From Paraburkholderia ribeironis (GTDB taxonomy: Bacteria; Pseudomonadota; Gammaproteobacteria; Burkholderiales; Burkholderiaceae): a stretch of DNA of 64,000 bases. The DNA lies in contig NZ_CYGX02000059.1 in assembly GCF_900019265.1 (NCBI RefSeq), forward strand, positions 20,707-84,706, given 5' to 3'. Every line of letters starts with the position of its first letter. Position 1 is the stretch's first letter. The translations under genes and the position numbers were made by a program. Shown here piece after piece: positions 43,854 to 53,004 of the stretch. The notes under the pieces were generated by a model. The model saw only the letters and a program-made list of their open reading frames with translations. It searched no databases and was not told the origin of the DNA.

Positions 43854-44435
43854 AGAGAAAAAAGCGGTCGTCGCCGGAAAGCGGGCGCCGGGCGCCGCTC
43901 GTCAATACCATTGGAATTTTTCGAGACCGCATTGTCGCATGGTCGCCCGCCCCCGCCGAAGCCATTCAACGACGATTTTCCATTTTCAGGCCGACGCGTC
44001 GTCCCGCCGGAACTGCCTGACGTGGGCCAGTTGACGCAAGCGTGCGCAGATCACCTGCTATTGCGTATTCGACACACGAGTTCGAGACTCCCCGGCATCG
44101 TTGCTCCTCCCTACCGGAAAGGATTGGAAGCGATTTCCGCGTCTGTGCCGGCGTGCCAGCGGGACCTGTTTGCTTTATGCTAAGCCGCACGCCGTAGTGC
44201 GGCTCGAGTCGATACTCGCGGCGCCGTATAGCCAACGCCGACGCTTGGCCCGTCCGTCTGTAAAGCAGGTAGCATCGGCGCTCGCGGCGCGTTTGCTTGC
44301 GCATTGGCCTGCGTGGTCGCCGGCGGATTTGCCAGCGCGTTTGCCGGCTACCGTATCGCATCGCCGCTCAGACTACGGAACGGGTCCCGTGGACGCTTCG
44401 AAATACCTGGTTTGACCAATTTGACATTACCGAGC
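43854..44435. other. Intergenic region without recognisable gene
   Basis: About 580 bp between the divergent Ala-rich protein gene and the AGE-family gene. Frames present have no convincing protein character. It must hold both promoters; no clear motif is seen. Confidence 0.45.
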
Positions 44436-45536
44436 ATGAACCTTCCCGCCGCTTCGACGATCGCTCTCGCCACCGCACTGCGTGAGCATTTCACGGGCGT
44501 GGTACTGCCCATGTGGCGCGGACCGGGTTTCAATGCAGCGCTGAAGCTGCCCTACGAAGCGCTCAGCGCTGACGACCATCAACCGCTGCCCGTCGAACGC
44601 TACCGTGCCATGGCTTGCGCGCGGCAACTGTTCACGTTCGCGCAAGCGGGCGACGAGGCGCACGCGCAGGTGCTGTTCGACTCGCTCACGCACACCTTTC
44701 AGGATACGGTTCACGGCGGATGGTTCTACAGCGTGGACGCGCAGGGCGTCCCGCTCGACACCACCAAAGACCTGTACACGCATGCGTTCATCGTGTTCGC
44801 GTGCGCCGAATATGGCCGCCGCTTCGACAATCGCGATGCGCTGAAAATCGTGCACAACACGTCGGCGCTGATCCAGTCGCAGTTCGCGGCCCAAGGCGAT
44901 CTGTTCAACGCCGCGCTGACTGCGGACTTCGGCAGCGTCACCGGCACGCCGATCCAGAACCCGCTGATGCACCTGATCGAAGCCTGGCTCGCCGCCTGCG
45001 AAGCCACGCGCGACAACGTCTTCGGCGCCGCGTTGCGCCGCCTCGCCGGCGCGGTCGCGCGTCACTTCGTGCACGCGCCCACCGGTTGCATCGCCGAATT
45101 GCCGATTGGCGCGAGCGACAACCGTCTGGAGCCGGGGCATCAGTTCGAATGGTTCTGGCTGGTCAGGCAAGGGGGCGCGTTGTTCGAAGGAACCGGGCTC
45201 GCCGAAGCTTTGCAGCGCGCCTTCGCCTTCGCGCAGCAATACGGCGTGGACCGGGCCACCGGCGGCGTGTACGCATCGCTCGACGAAACCGGCGGCATCA
45301 AGGACGCCACCCAGCGGATCTGGGCGCAAACGGAATACCTGCGCGCGTTGGCATGTCACGACGATCCGCTCGCACGCGACGCGCTGCCCCGGCAGATCGA
45401 GCTGTTCCAGCAGCGCTTTCTGCGTCCGCAAGGCTGGTTCGAGTGCAAGACGCCAGCCGGCGACGTGGCGCGTGCCGATATGCCGTCCACCACCCCTTAT
45501 CACCTCGCCACCGCGTACGCCGCATTGCCAGTCTAA
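44436..45536 (+). CDS. AGE-family sugar epimerase/isomerase
   Basis: A 366-residue (alpha/alpha)6-barrel protein of the N-acylglucosamine 2-epimerase family. Characteristic segments are DTVHGGWFYSVDAQG, KDLYTHAFIVFACAEYGRR, PLMHLIEAWLAACEAT, EPGHQFEWFWL and RIWAQTEYLRAL. Bacterial relatives include D-mannose isomerase and cellobiose epimerase; the size fits a mannose-isomerase-like enzyme, but the substrate cannot be fixed from sequence. The start MNLPAAST was chosen for family length. Confidence 0.85.
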   Translation: MNLPAASTIALATALREHFTGVVLPMWRGPGFNAALKLPYEALSADDHQPLPVERYRAMACARQLFTFAQAGDEAHAQVLFDSLTHTFQDTVHGGWFYSVDAQGVPLDTTKDLYTHAFIVFACAEYGRRFDNRDALKIVHNTSALIQSQFAAQGDLFNAALTADFGSVTGTPIQNPLMHLIEAWLAACEATRDNVFGAALRRLAGAVARHFVHAPTGCIAELPIGASDNRLEPGHQFEWFWLVRQGGALFEGTGLAEALQRAFAFAQQYGVDRATGGVYASLDETGGIKDATQRIWAQTEYLRALACHDDPLARDALPRQIELFQQRFLRPQGWFECKTPAGDVARADMPSTTPYHLATAYAALPV

Positions 45537-46030
45537 GCGACATCGATCGGCGCGCGCCGACGCAGGATAGCCGGCCGACGGATTTGGAACGCATATGAAT
45601 CGCGCGATGGCCGATGAAAATGTTCGATGCTCGCCTTAGGGCTTCTGAACGGTCGTGCAACGGGTAAAAAGCTGGCGGTCTGCGCGACTGGCAACACGGC
45701 ATCAGACCAGATCGGGATCACCCTGCTGACGGCGACATTTACGCCCCATTATCGCGAGATGGGGGGCAGAACCACGCCGGGCGACGCGAATTCCGCGTGC
45801 AACGCACCGAGTAGGTGTTTGTCCTGAAAGCGACATACAAGCCGTTTATTCTCCTAAGCGGAGCACGTTCCCGGACGCTTTCCGAGGCTCCGAAAAAGGC
45901 CGCGACCTGGGAATACCCGAATGCGGCTTGCTTGGCGTCCGTCATGAAGACGTGATACAACTCTGCCTTCGCGCTCGATCTCGCGTTGAGAAATAGCGGT
46001 CGCGAATGCACAACATTTACTGGATCAAAA
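45537..46030. other. Intergenic region, probable leader of the cold-shock gene
   Basis: About 495 bp with no convincing gene. Cold-shock genes commonly have long structured 5' leaders, so the right part may be transcribed. No clear motif was found. Confidence 0.4.
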
Positions 46031-46234
46031 ATGGCAACAGGTACTGTGAAGTGGTTTAACGATGCAAAGGGCTTTGGCTTCATCACGCCGGACGACGGCG
46101 GCGAAGATCTGTTCGCGCACTTTTCTGAAGTTCAAGGCACGGGCTTCAAGTCCCTGCAGGAAAACCAGAAAGTGTCGTTCGACGTCAAGCAAGGCCCGAA
46201 GGGCAAGCAGGCTGCAAACATCCAGCCGGCCTAA
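46031..46234 (+). CDS. Cold-shock protein, CspA family
   Basis: A 67-residue single cold-shock domain. RNP1 KGFGFI and RNP2 DLFAHF are present, with the start MATGTVKWFND. It is a single-stranded RNA/DNA-binding chaperone. A strong terminator follows 48 bp after the stop. Confidence 0.95.
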   Translation: MATGTVKWFNDAKGFGFITPDDGGEDLFAHFSEVQGTGFKSLQENQKVSFDVKQGPKGKQAANIQPA

Positions 46235-46281
46235 GTACCTTCCGGTACTCTGAAGTACTGTCAGGCGCTCGCGTCTGATGC

Positions 46282-46316
46282 AAAATGGTCCGCTTTCGCG
46301 GGCCATTTTCTTTTTC
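46282..46316 (+). terminator. Rho-independent terminator of the cold-shock gene
   Basis: AAAATGGTCCGC and GCGGGCCATTTT (one G-T pair) around a TTTC loop, followed by C and TTTTT at 46311. Confidence 0.9.
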
Positions 46317-46336
46317 TGATGCCTCATTTTTCAGCG

Positions 46337-47968
46337 TTATCCGGCTTGAATTGCATGCATTCCGGATGACCCGAATGCCGCAATCGGCCCGCGCATTTCC
46401 TCGAGCTGTTGCGTATGCAACACAGATTCAGATATTTCGAACACGGATACAGCCTGTTTCAATTGCTGCGTCTGTTGATGCAGCGAAGCCGCCGCAGCCG
46501 CGGCCTGTTCGACGAGCGCCGCATTCTGCTGCGTCATCCCGTCCATCTGCACCACCGCCTGGTTGACCTGCTCGATACCGGTACTTTGTTCGAGCGATGA
46601 CGCGCTGATCTCCGCCATCATCTGCGTGACGCGCGAAATTGAGGCAGACACGTTGCTCATCGCTTCACCCGCATGTTCGACGAGCGTCGAGCCGCCTTGA
46701 ATCTCCGCGACCGATTCGCTGATCAAGGTCTTGATTTCCTTCGCCGATTGCGCACTGCGCTGCGCGAGACCGCGCACTTCGCCTGCCACCACCGCGAAGC
46801 CGCGGCCTTGCTCGCCGGCGCGCGCCGCTTCGACGGCCGCATTCAGCGCGAGGATATTGGTCTGGAACGCGATGCCGTCGATCACCGAGATGATCTCGGC
46901 GATCTTGTCCGAGCTCTGCGCGATACCGCGCATCTTGTCGACCACCTGGTTGACCACGTCGCTGCCGCGCGAGGTCGCGTCAAGCGCGGTCTCGGCAAGC
47001 GCATTGGCTTCGCGTGCGCGATCGGCGTTCTGGCGCACGGTGGCCGTCAACTCCTCCATGCTCGACGCCGTTTCTTCGAGCGATGCCGCCTGGTTCTCGG
47101 TGCGCGCCGACAGATCGGCATTGCCGGTGGCGATCTCATTGGCGCCGAGGTGGATCGAATCGGCGGATTCGCGCACGGTCTGCACGGTGCGCCCCACGCT
47201 CGCCTGCATTTTCGCGAGCCCCGAGAACAGCCGGCCGATCTCGTTGGTGCCGCGTGCGGCGATCGGCTGGTCGAGGCGTCCTTGCGCGATGCGGTCGAAA
47301 TGGCGGCCCGCTTCCTCCAGCGGCGCCACGACGCCCCGGCGCAGCGCCGCGTAGACCGCGATCGTGCCGGCCACCAGCATCAGCAGGATCACGATACTGA
47401 CGACGCGGAAGGTTGCCATGCGCGCATCGATCGAATCGAGCGACGCCCGGCTCGCGGCGTCGCTGAATTGCGCGAAGTTGTGCGACTCGGCGAGGTACGC
47501 GTCCTGGAACGACTGGGTCGGCTGATCGAGGAATGCCTGGATGTTGTTCGAGTCGAGAAACTGCACGAGTTCGGCGAGCGCGTCGTGCAGCTTTTTATAG
47601 CGCTCGGCGAGCGCCGCGGCGCGGGCGCTGTTTTCGTCGCTCGTCTTCGGCGCGCTCATGAACGCGCCGAACGACTGGTCGGCGGCCGTTAGCTGCTCGC
47701 GGGCGTGCTGCACGATGTCGGCGAGTTCCGCGCCGCCGCGCACCATGCGCGTCCCGGCGCGCGACAGGTTGATGCGCGCGTCCATCAAACGCTGGGTCGT
47801 GTTGCTGACCGCGTCCATCTGCTTGAGCGCGATGTTCGACAGATCGCCCACGTCGTCATGCGTACGCGTGAGCGACCAGAAGCCCAGACCCACCGTGACA
47901 AGCTGGAAGACGCAGAACGCGGCCAGAACACACAACAGGCCGGATGCGACCTTGATCTTGCTGAACAT
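46337..47968 (-). CDS. Methyl-accepting chemotaxis protein, Tar-like
   Basis: A 543-residue chemoreceptor. The first helix is at about 8-28, followed by a four-helix periplasmic domain (30-180) and a second helix at about 185-205. HAMP and a signalling domain follow, with methylation-helix motifs (NQAASLEETASSMEELT) and a hairpin tip (GIAFQTNILALNAAVEAARA). The ATG at 47968 has AGG 8 bp upstream; a GTG three codons earlier is possible. A sigma-28-type promoter lies upstream. Confidence 0.92.
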   Translation of the reverse strand: MFSKIKVASGLLCVLAAFCVFQLVTVGLGFWSLTRTHDDVGDLSNIALKQMDAVSNTTQRLMDARINLSRAGTRMVRGGAELADIVQHAREQLTAADQSFGAFMSAPKTSDENSARAAALAERYKKLHDALAELVQFLDSNNIQAFLDQPTQSFQDAYLAESHNFAQFSDAASRASLDSIDARMATFRVVSIVILLMLVAGTIAVYAALRRGVVAPLEEAGRHFDRIAQGRLDQPIAARGTNEIGRLFSGLAKMQASVGRTVQTVRESADSIHLGANEIATGNADLSARTENQAASLEETASSMEELTATVRQNADRAREANALAETALDATSRGSDVVNQVVDKMRGIAQSSDKIAEIISVIDGIAFQTNILALNAAVEAARAGEQGRGFAVVAGEVRGLAQRSAQSAKEIKTLISESVAEIQGGSTLVEHAGEAMSNVSASISRVTQMMAEISASSLEQSTGIEQVNQAVVQMDGMTQQNAALVEQAAAAAASLHQQTQQLKQAVSVFEISESVLHTQQLEEMRGPIAAFGSSGMHAIQAG

Positions 47969-48013
47969 CGTGAACACCTGGAAGCAAAAGAATGACGAGA
48001 ACCTTCGTTAGGG

Positions 48014-48041
48014 TTAACGGCAGGGGGTGACCGTAGCTTGA
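48014..48041 (-). promoter_or_regulatory. Sigma-28 (FliA)-type promoter for the chemoreceptor
   Basis: On the minus strand: TCAA, a 16-bp spacer, GCCGTTAA. The -10 matches GCCGATAA at 7 of 8 positions; the spacer is 1 bp longer than consensus. It lies about 45 bp upstream of the chemoreceptor start. Confidence 0.6.
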
Positions 48042-48244
48042 GACGAAATGCGTTAAAAATCGGCCTACATGTCTTTTTCATCGGCTATCGCCTGTATTGC
48101 AATCGGTTGGCGCAATAGTGCCGCGCACATTTTTCCGATTCCCCTTGACGCGATGCATCCATGCTTCCTAGAGTGGGTAGGGACTGGACTGTACGATGCA
48201 CGCCAGTGCAGTGCCACCGGGGGCTAGTGCCCGAAGGAATCACG

Positions 48245-48679
48245 ATGACCGACCTCCTCGACCGGGCGCGCGGCGCACTGCACGCCCAACCGTTCAGCAT
48301 GCTGCTCGGGGCCGAGCTGATGCACACCGGCACCGATGAACTCGCCTTGAGTCTGCGGATTCGCGACGAGTTGCGGCAGCAGCATGGCTTCGTACATGGC
48401 GGCGTCATCAGCTATCTCGTCGATAACGCGCTGACGTTCGCTGGCGCGTTGTCGCTTGGGCCGAAAGTCGTGACCGGCGAATACAAGATCAACTACCTGC
48501 GCCCGGCGGTGAACGGCACGCTGATCGCACGCGCACGCGTGGTCTACGCGGCGCGGCATCAGGTTACCTGCCAGTGCAACGTGTATGTGATGGACGGCGA
48601 CCGTGAAAAGCTCATCGCGGTCGCGCAAGGCACAGTCGACCGGATCGGCGAGAACGGCGAACACGAGCCGGCGGGGTGA
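48245..48679 (+). CDS. PaaI-type hotdog thioesterase
   Basis: A 144-residue hotdog-fold protein with FVHGGVISYLVDNALTFAG, the family's HGG-x-(I/V)-x-x-(L/A)-x-D catalytic region, and YLRPAVNGTLIARARVVYA. It hydrolyses acyl-CoA thioesters; the substrate is unknown. AAGGA before the start supports 48245. Confidence 0.85.
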   Translation: MTDLLDRARGALHAQPFSMLLGAELMHTGTDELALSLRIRDELRQQHGFVHGGVISYLVDNALTFAGALSLGPKVVTGEYKINYLRPAVNGTLIARARVVYAARHQVTCQCNVYVMDGDREKLIAVAQGTVDRIGENGEHEPAG

Positions 48680-48995
48680 CGGGTTCGCGTATCAGGACCA
48701 CGCCGACACCGAAAGGGTCGGCGTGCGCTGCACCTTCATCGCCGAAACGCTCGGGATTCCAGCCGCCAACAACACGCGCAAGGTGCCCATCCTCGCCGAC
48801 GCGCAGCTCGTGCACGCGCGGCGGATTGGCAAATTCACCTACTGCAAGCACAACGACGCCGATTGGCGAAAGCCCGGCCGCGCCTTTGCTGCCCTTTACC
48901 GCCCTTTACCGCCCCTTTACCACCCTTGCCAATCTCTGAGCGCGCAGTCTCCCGACCAACGCGCCATCGATCTCTCAACCCCCCAAAGGAACCAC
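48680..48995. other. Intergenic region with coding-like fragment and 10-bp repeats
   Basis: 316 bp between the thioesterase and the decarboxylase. From about 48690 to 48893 one plus-strand frame (containing VGVRCTFIAETLG and DAQLVHARRIGKFTY) has strong G/C third positions but no start of its own. It may be the remnant of a lost gene. The right part holds the 10-bp repeats. Confidence 0.45.
48891..48927. repeat. 10- to 11-bp tandem repeat upstream of the decarboxylase gene
   Basis: About three and a half units of GCCCTTTACC (48891-48900, 48901-48910, then an 11-bp copy and a partial). Confidence 0.8.
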
Positions 48996-50348
48996 ATGGA
49001 CGAACTCGCTCTCGCCGCCGACGCAGACCGGCGCGCGCACGCTTACCTCGCCGGCATCGGCAAGCGCCGGGTATTTCCTGATGCGGCCGCGCTCGCGCAA
49101 CTCGCAGCCTTCGACGAAACCTTGCCGCGACATGGCCACGCGCCCGCCGATGTGCTGCGCCTGCTCGATGAAAGCGGTTCGCCGGCAACGGTGGCGTCGA
49201 ACGATCCTCGCTATTACGGCTTCGTGATCGGCGCGGTGCTGCCGGCAGCCGCGGCGGCCGAGCGGCTGATGGGCGCGTGGGACCAGTGCGCATCGACCTT
49301 CGATAACTCGCCGGCCGCCGCCGTCATCGAAAAGATCGCGGCGCGCTGGGTGCTCGACGTGCTCGATCTGCCACGCGAAGCGGCGGTCGGCTTTGGCACC
49401 AGCGCGACGGCATGCACGCTCGTTTGTATTGCCGCCGCACGGCGCGCGCTGCTGGAACGCAAGGGTTGGGATGTCGACAACGATGGCCTGGATGGCGCGC
49501 CGCCGGTGCGAGTCGTCATCTCCGACATGGCGCATATCACCGTGAAGAAGGCGTTGCGCGTACTCGGCTTCGGCATGAAGCGCGTCATCACAGCGCCTGT
49601 CGACGAGCACGGCCGTATCGACCCCGCCCAGTTGCCGCCCCTCGACGACATGACGATCTTCTGTGTGCAAGCCGGCGAAGTGAACACCGGCGAATTCGAC
49701 CCGTTCGCCGCCCTGATACCGCGCGCCAAGGCGGCAGGCGCATGGGTCCACGTGGATGGCGCGTTCGGCCTGTGGGCGCGGGCGTCGTCGAAGCGGGCGC
49801 TGACGGAGAGCATCGACGGCGCCGATAGCTGGACCACCGACGGCCACAAATGGCTCAACACGCCCTATGACGGCGCAATGGCGATCTGCCGCGATGCACG
49901 GGCGATGTCGGCGGCGATGAACAGCGACGCGGTCTACCTGAGCGGAGCCCACGATGCGCAGAAGAATCTGACCTTGGAGTTCTCGCGCCGTCCGCGCGGC
50001 ATCCCGATCTGGGCGGCATTGCGTTCGCTCGGGCGCAGCGGCGTGCAGGAGATGGTCGACCGGCATTGCGCACAGGCGTCGCGCATCGCCGATGGCTTGC
50101 GTGCCGCGGGTTTCGAGGTGATCAATCGCGTCGTGCTGAATCAGGTGCTGGTGCGAGCCCCGACCGACGCGCAGACGGTTGCGGTTCGTGAAGCGGCCCA
50201 GGCATCCGGCGAAACGTGGTTTGGCGGCACGCTCTGGCAAGGACGGCCCGCGTTCCGGATCAGCGTGTCGTCGTGGCGCACGCAAGACGAGCACGTCGAT
50301 CGATTGGTCGGGCTCCTTGCACGACTGCTCGCGCAGCAGCGCGTCTGA
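48996..50348 (+). CDS. PLP-dependent decarboxylase, group II type
   Basis: A 450-residue fold-type I PLP enzyme. Key segments are GFGTSATACTL, the PLP-contacting HVDGAFGLW, and the Schiff-base Lys in WTTDGHKWLNTPYD. Family members decarboxylate aromatic amino acids, glutamate or diaminobutyrate; the substrate here is not clear. AAAGGA before the ATG fixes the start. Expression ends at a strong bidirectional terminator. Confidence 0.88.
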   Translation: MDELALAADADRRAHAYLAGIGKRRVFPDAAALAQLAAFDETLPRHGHAPADVLRLLDESGSPATVASNDPRYYGFVIGAVLPAAAAAERLMGAWDQCASTFDNSPAAAVIEKIAARWVLDVLDLPREAAVGFGTSATACTLVCIAAARRALLERKGWDVDNDGLDGAPPVRVVISDMAHITVKKALRVLGFGMKRVITAPVDEHGRIDPAQLPPLDDMTIFCVQAGEVNTGEFDPFAALIPRAKAAGAWVHVDGAFGLWARASSKRALTESIDGADSWTTDGHKWLNTPYDGAMAICRDARAMSAAMNSDAVYLSGAHDAQKNLTLEFSRRPRGIPIWAALRSLGRSGVQEMVDRHCAQASRIADGLRAAGFEVINRVVLNQVLVRAPTDAQTVAVREAAQASGETWFGGTLWQGRPAFRISVSSWRTQDEHVDRLVGLLARLLAQQRV

Positions 50349-50375
50349 AAGATCGCGGCGCTTCAAGCCAGGCAA

Positions 50376-50412
50376 AAAAGGCCGTTTCCGCTCAATGCGG
50401 AAACGGCCTTTT
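50376..50412. terminator. Bidirectional terminator between convergent genes
   Basis: A perfect 16-bp stem (AAAAGGCCGTTTCCGC and its inverse, loop TCAAT). A-rich and T-rich ends serve both the decarboxylase (+) and the sugar operon (-). Confidence 0.92.
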
Positions 50413-50444
50413 ACATCGGCAACGCATGACAGCCGCGCGGCGAA

Positions 50445-51293
50445 TTACTCCGCCGCGTAGGTCTTTTGCGTTTGCTCGCCAAGACCCTCGATGCCCAGAC
50501 GGATCGTCTGACCCGGCTTCAGAAACACCGGGTTCGGCTTCACGCCCATGCCGACGCCCGGCGGCGTGCCGGTCGAAATCACGTCGCCCGGTTGCAGGCT
50601 CATGCACTGCGATACGTACGAAACCAGTTTCGCGACGCCGAACACCATCGTCTTCGTGTTGCCGTTCTGGTAACGATGGCCGTCCACCTCGAGCCACAGG
50701 CTCAGGTTCTGCGGATCGGCGACTTCATCGCGCGTGACGACCCACGGGCCGATCGGGCCGAAGGTGTCGAAGCCCTTGCCCTTGTCCCACGTGCCGCCGC
50801 GTTCGATCTGCCATTCGCGTTCCGACACGTCGTTGATGACGCAGTAGCCGGCGACGTAGTCGAGCGCGTTGGCTTCGTCGATATATTTCGCCGGCTTGCC
50901 GATCACCACGCCCAGTTCGACTTCCCAGTCGGTCTTCTTCGAGCCGCGCGGAATTTCGACGTCGTCGTTCGGGCCGCAGATGGCGCTCGTCCACTTGTTG
51001 AAGATGACCGGTTCGGCCGGCACCGGCAGATTCGATTCGGCCGCGTGGTCCGCGTAGTTCAGCCCGATGCAGATGAACTTGCCGATCTTGCCGACGCACG
51101 GCCCCATACGTGGATTGCCTTCGACGAGCGGCAGCGAAGCCGGGTCGAGCGCGCGCAGCTTCGCGAGACCTTCATCGGTCAGCGTGGCGCCGTCGATATC
51201 GCCGACTACTTTGGACAGGTCGCGAAGCTTGCCTTGCGCGTCGAGCATGCCCGGCTTTTCCTGGCCTTTCGGCCCATAACGAAGCAGTTTCAT
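50445..51293 (-). CDS. FAH-family hydrolase, probable 2,4-diketo-3-deoxy-L-fuconate hydrolase
   Basis: A 282-residue fumarylacetoacetate hydrolase-fold protein. Metal-binding acidic residues lie in DWEVELGVVIGK, and conserved segments include GLNYADHAAESN and GTPPGVGMG. In non-phosphorylative L-fucose pathways this family cleaves the diketo acid to pyruvate and lactate. It is the last gene of the operon before the terminator. The substrate is inferred from neighbours. Confidence 0.88.
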   Translation of the reverse strand: MKLLRYGPKGQEKPGMLDAQGKLRDLSKVVGDIDGATLTDEGLAKLRALDPASLPLVEGNPRMGPCVGKIGKFICIGLNYADHAAESNLPVPAEPVIFNKWTSAICGPNDDVEIPRGSKKTDWEVELGVVIGKPAKYIDEANALDYVAGYCVINDVSEREWQIERGGTWDKGKGFDTFGPIGPWVVTRDEVADPQNLSLWLEVDGHRYQNGNTKTMVFGVAKLVSYVSQCMSLQPGDVISTGTPPGVGMGVKPNPVFLKPGQTIRLGIEGLGEQTQKTYAAE

Positions 51294-51345
51294 CGTGGTA
51301 CTTCCCTTTTCGTTCAGTAGTGTTCGATTCGCAGGTCAGGTTGCG

Positions 51346-52089
51346 TCAGTTCGACCAGCCGCCGTCGATCACATGGGCCTGGCCCGTGGTGAACGCCGAC
51401 TCGTCGGACGCGAGATACAGTGCGAGCGCAGCGATTTCTTCGGGCTTGCCGATGCGGCCCATCGGCTGACGCGCCACGAACGCCGCCTGCACGGCGTCCA
51501 CCGTCGCGCCTTGCGCCTGTGCCTGCGCGACGATCCGCTGTTCGAGCGACGGTGACGACACCGTGCCAGGGCAGATCGCGTTACAGCGTACACCACGCGT
51601 GACGAAATCCGCAGCAACCGACTTGGTCAGCCCGATCACCGCGGCCTTCGACGCGCCGTACGCGAAGCGGTTCGGCACGCCCTTCACGCTCGACGCCGCC
51701 GACGACATGTTGATGATCGAGCCGCTGCCTTTATCGAGCATGCCCGGCAGGAACGCGCGGATGGTACGGTACATCGCCTTGGCGTTCAGGTCGAACGCGA
51801 AATCCCAATCTTCTTCGCTGCATTCGAGAATCGAGCCGGCGTGCACGTAGCCCGCGCAGTTGAACAGCACGTCGATCGCGCCGACTTCGGCGGCCAGCGC
51901 CTTGATCGCCGCGGCGTCGCGCACGTCGAGCTGGCGCGCCTCGACCGGTTTGCCGGCCAGTCCGTCAATGCGGATGTCCGTGGCGATCACACGTGCGCCT
52001 TCGCGTGCGAAGAGTTCAGCGGTGGCGAGACCGATGCCTTGTCCTGCCGCGGTGATCAGGGCCGTCTTGCCGGCCAGTCTTTGTGTCAT
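51346..52089 (-). CDS. SDR dehydrogenase, probable 2-keto-3-deoxy-L-fuconate dehydrogenase
   Basis: A 247-residue classical short-chain dehydrogenase: glycine motif AAGQGIG (residues 14-20), NCAG, catalytic Ser in INMSSAASS, and Tyr144/Lys148 (YGASK). Asp38 after the second strand suggests NAD specificity. In the fucose route it would oxidise the 2-keto-3-deoxy acid at C4. Operon position between the amidohydrolase and FAH genes supports this; the exact substrate is inferred. Confidence 0.87.
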   Translation of the reverse strand: MTQRLAGKTALITAAGQGIGLATAELFAREGARVIATDIRIDGLAGKPVEARQLDVRDAAAIKALAAEVGAIDVLFNCAGYVHAGSILECSEEDWDFAFDLNAKAMYRTIRAFLPGMLDKGSGSIINMSSAASSVKGVPNRFAYGASKAAVIGLTKSVAADFVTRGVRCNAICPGTVSSPSLEQRIVAQAQAQGATVDAVQAAFVARQPMGRIGKPEEIAALALYLASDESAFTTGQAHVIDGGWSN

Positions 52090-52166
52090 CTACGACTCCA
52101 GTTGGATGGGCTGCGTGTGCGGTTTGCGTCCTGCTGATGTTTGCGTCCTGCTGATGCTGCCAGAAA

Positions 52167-52997
52167 TCAAAGTCGATAAAACGCCGCCGCGTTAGCGCCG
52201 AAGACCGCGTCTTGTTCGGTGTCGCTCAACGACGCGAGCAAGGTGGTCGCCACCGAATGCCAGAGCAGATAGTCGCCGTTCAGGTCGAGCACCGGCCAGT
52301 CGCTACCCCACATCAGACGCGCCGGACCGAACGACGCCAGCAGATGCTCGACATACGGCCGCAGCGTTTCCTCGGTCCAGCCCGGGGAAGCCTCGGTGAC
52401 GAGACCCGACAGTTTGCAATGAACCTTCGGCAATCGCGCAAGCCGCGTGATCGCGTCGCGCCAGGCCGGATCACCCGCGCCGCCGTCACGGATCGGCGGC
52501 TTCGCGCCATGATCGACCACGATGCGCAACGCGGGAAAACGCGCCGCGAAGGTTTCGACATGCTCGACGTGCCGCGCGTAAATCAACGCATCGAACGCGA
52601 GGTCGTGTGCGATCAACGCGTCGATTGCCGGTGCGAGATCGGGATTCGCGATCCAGGCGTCGTCCGGCAGATCCTGGAGCATCGGACGCACGCCCTTGAA
52701 CTTCGGCTCGCGCGCAAGCGCCTCGATCATGGCCGGCGCCGCGGGCAACAGCAACGGCACCCAGCCGACCACCCCCGCGATCGACGGCTCATGCCGCGCG
52801 AGGTCCAGCAAATAGCGCGATTCGTCGAGAGTGGGCGCGGCCTGCACCACCACCGTACGCTCGACGCCCGCGCGTTCGCGCAATGGCGCGAGATCCGCCG
52901 GGCCGAACGGCCGGTACAGGATCTTCAGCTCCGGCGTGAGCCACCCGTAGTCGCCTCGGGCCGGGTCCCAGTAGTGCTGGTGGGCGTCGATCGGCAT
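52167..52997 (-). CDS. Amidohydrolase (COG3618-type lactonase), probable L-fuconolactonase
   Basis: A 276-residue TIM-barrel amidohydrolase. Metal ligands are in IDAHQHYWDP at the start and the catalytic Asp in MWGSDWPV near residue 230. It includes GVRPMLQD and HCKLSGLV, typical of the COG3618 lactonases. A relative from Burkholderia is known to open L-fucono-1,5-lactone. It starts 7 bp after the reductase gene ends. Confidence 0.87.
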   Translation of the reverse strand: MPIDAHQHYWDPARGDYGWLTPELKILYRPFGPADLAPLRERAGVERTVVVQAAPTLDESRYLLDLARHEPSIAGVVGWVPLLLPAAPAMIEALAREPKFKGVRPMLQDLPDDAWIANPDLAPAIDALIAHDLAFDALIYARHVEHVETFAARFPALRIVVDHGAKPPIRDGGAGDPAWRDAITRLARLPKVHCKLSGLVTEASPGWTEETLRPYVEHLLASFGPARLMWGSDWPVLDLNGDYLLWHSVATTLLASLSDTEQDAVFGANAAAFYRL

Positions 52998-53004
52998 CGT
53001 CACA

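Noticed and set aside
43966..44361. 131-codon minus-strand frame in the gap before the AGE-family gene
   Set aside because: Arg-rich low-complexity composition, no good start and no domain.
45739..46086. 115-codon minus-strand frame upstream of the cold-shock gene
   Set aside because: It overlaps the cold-shock start, has ordinary-looking but non-matching sequence and no ribosome-binding site; probably leader DNA.
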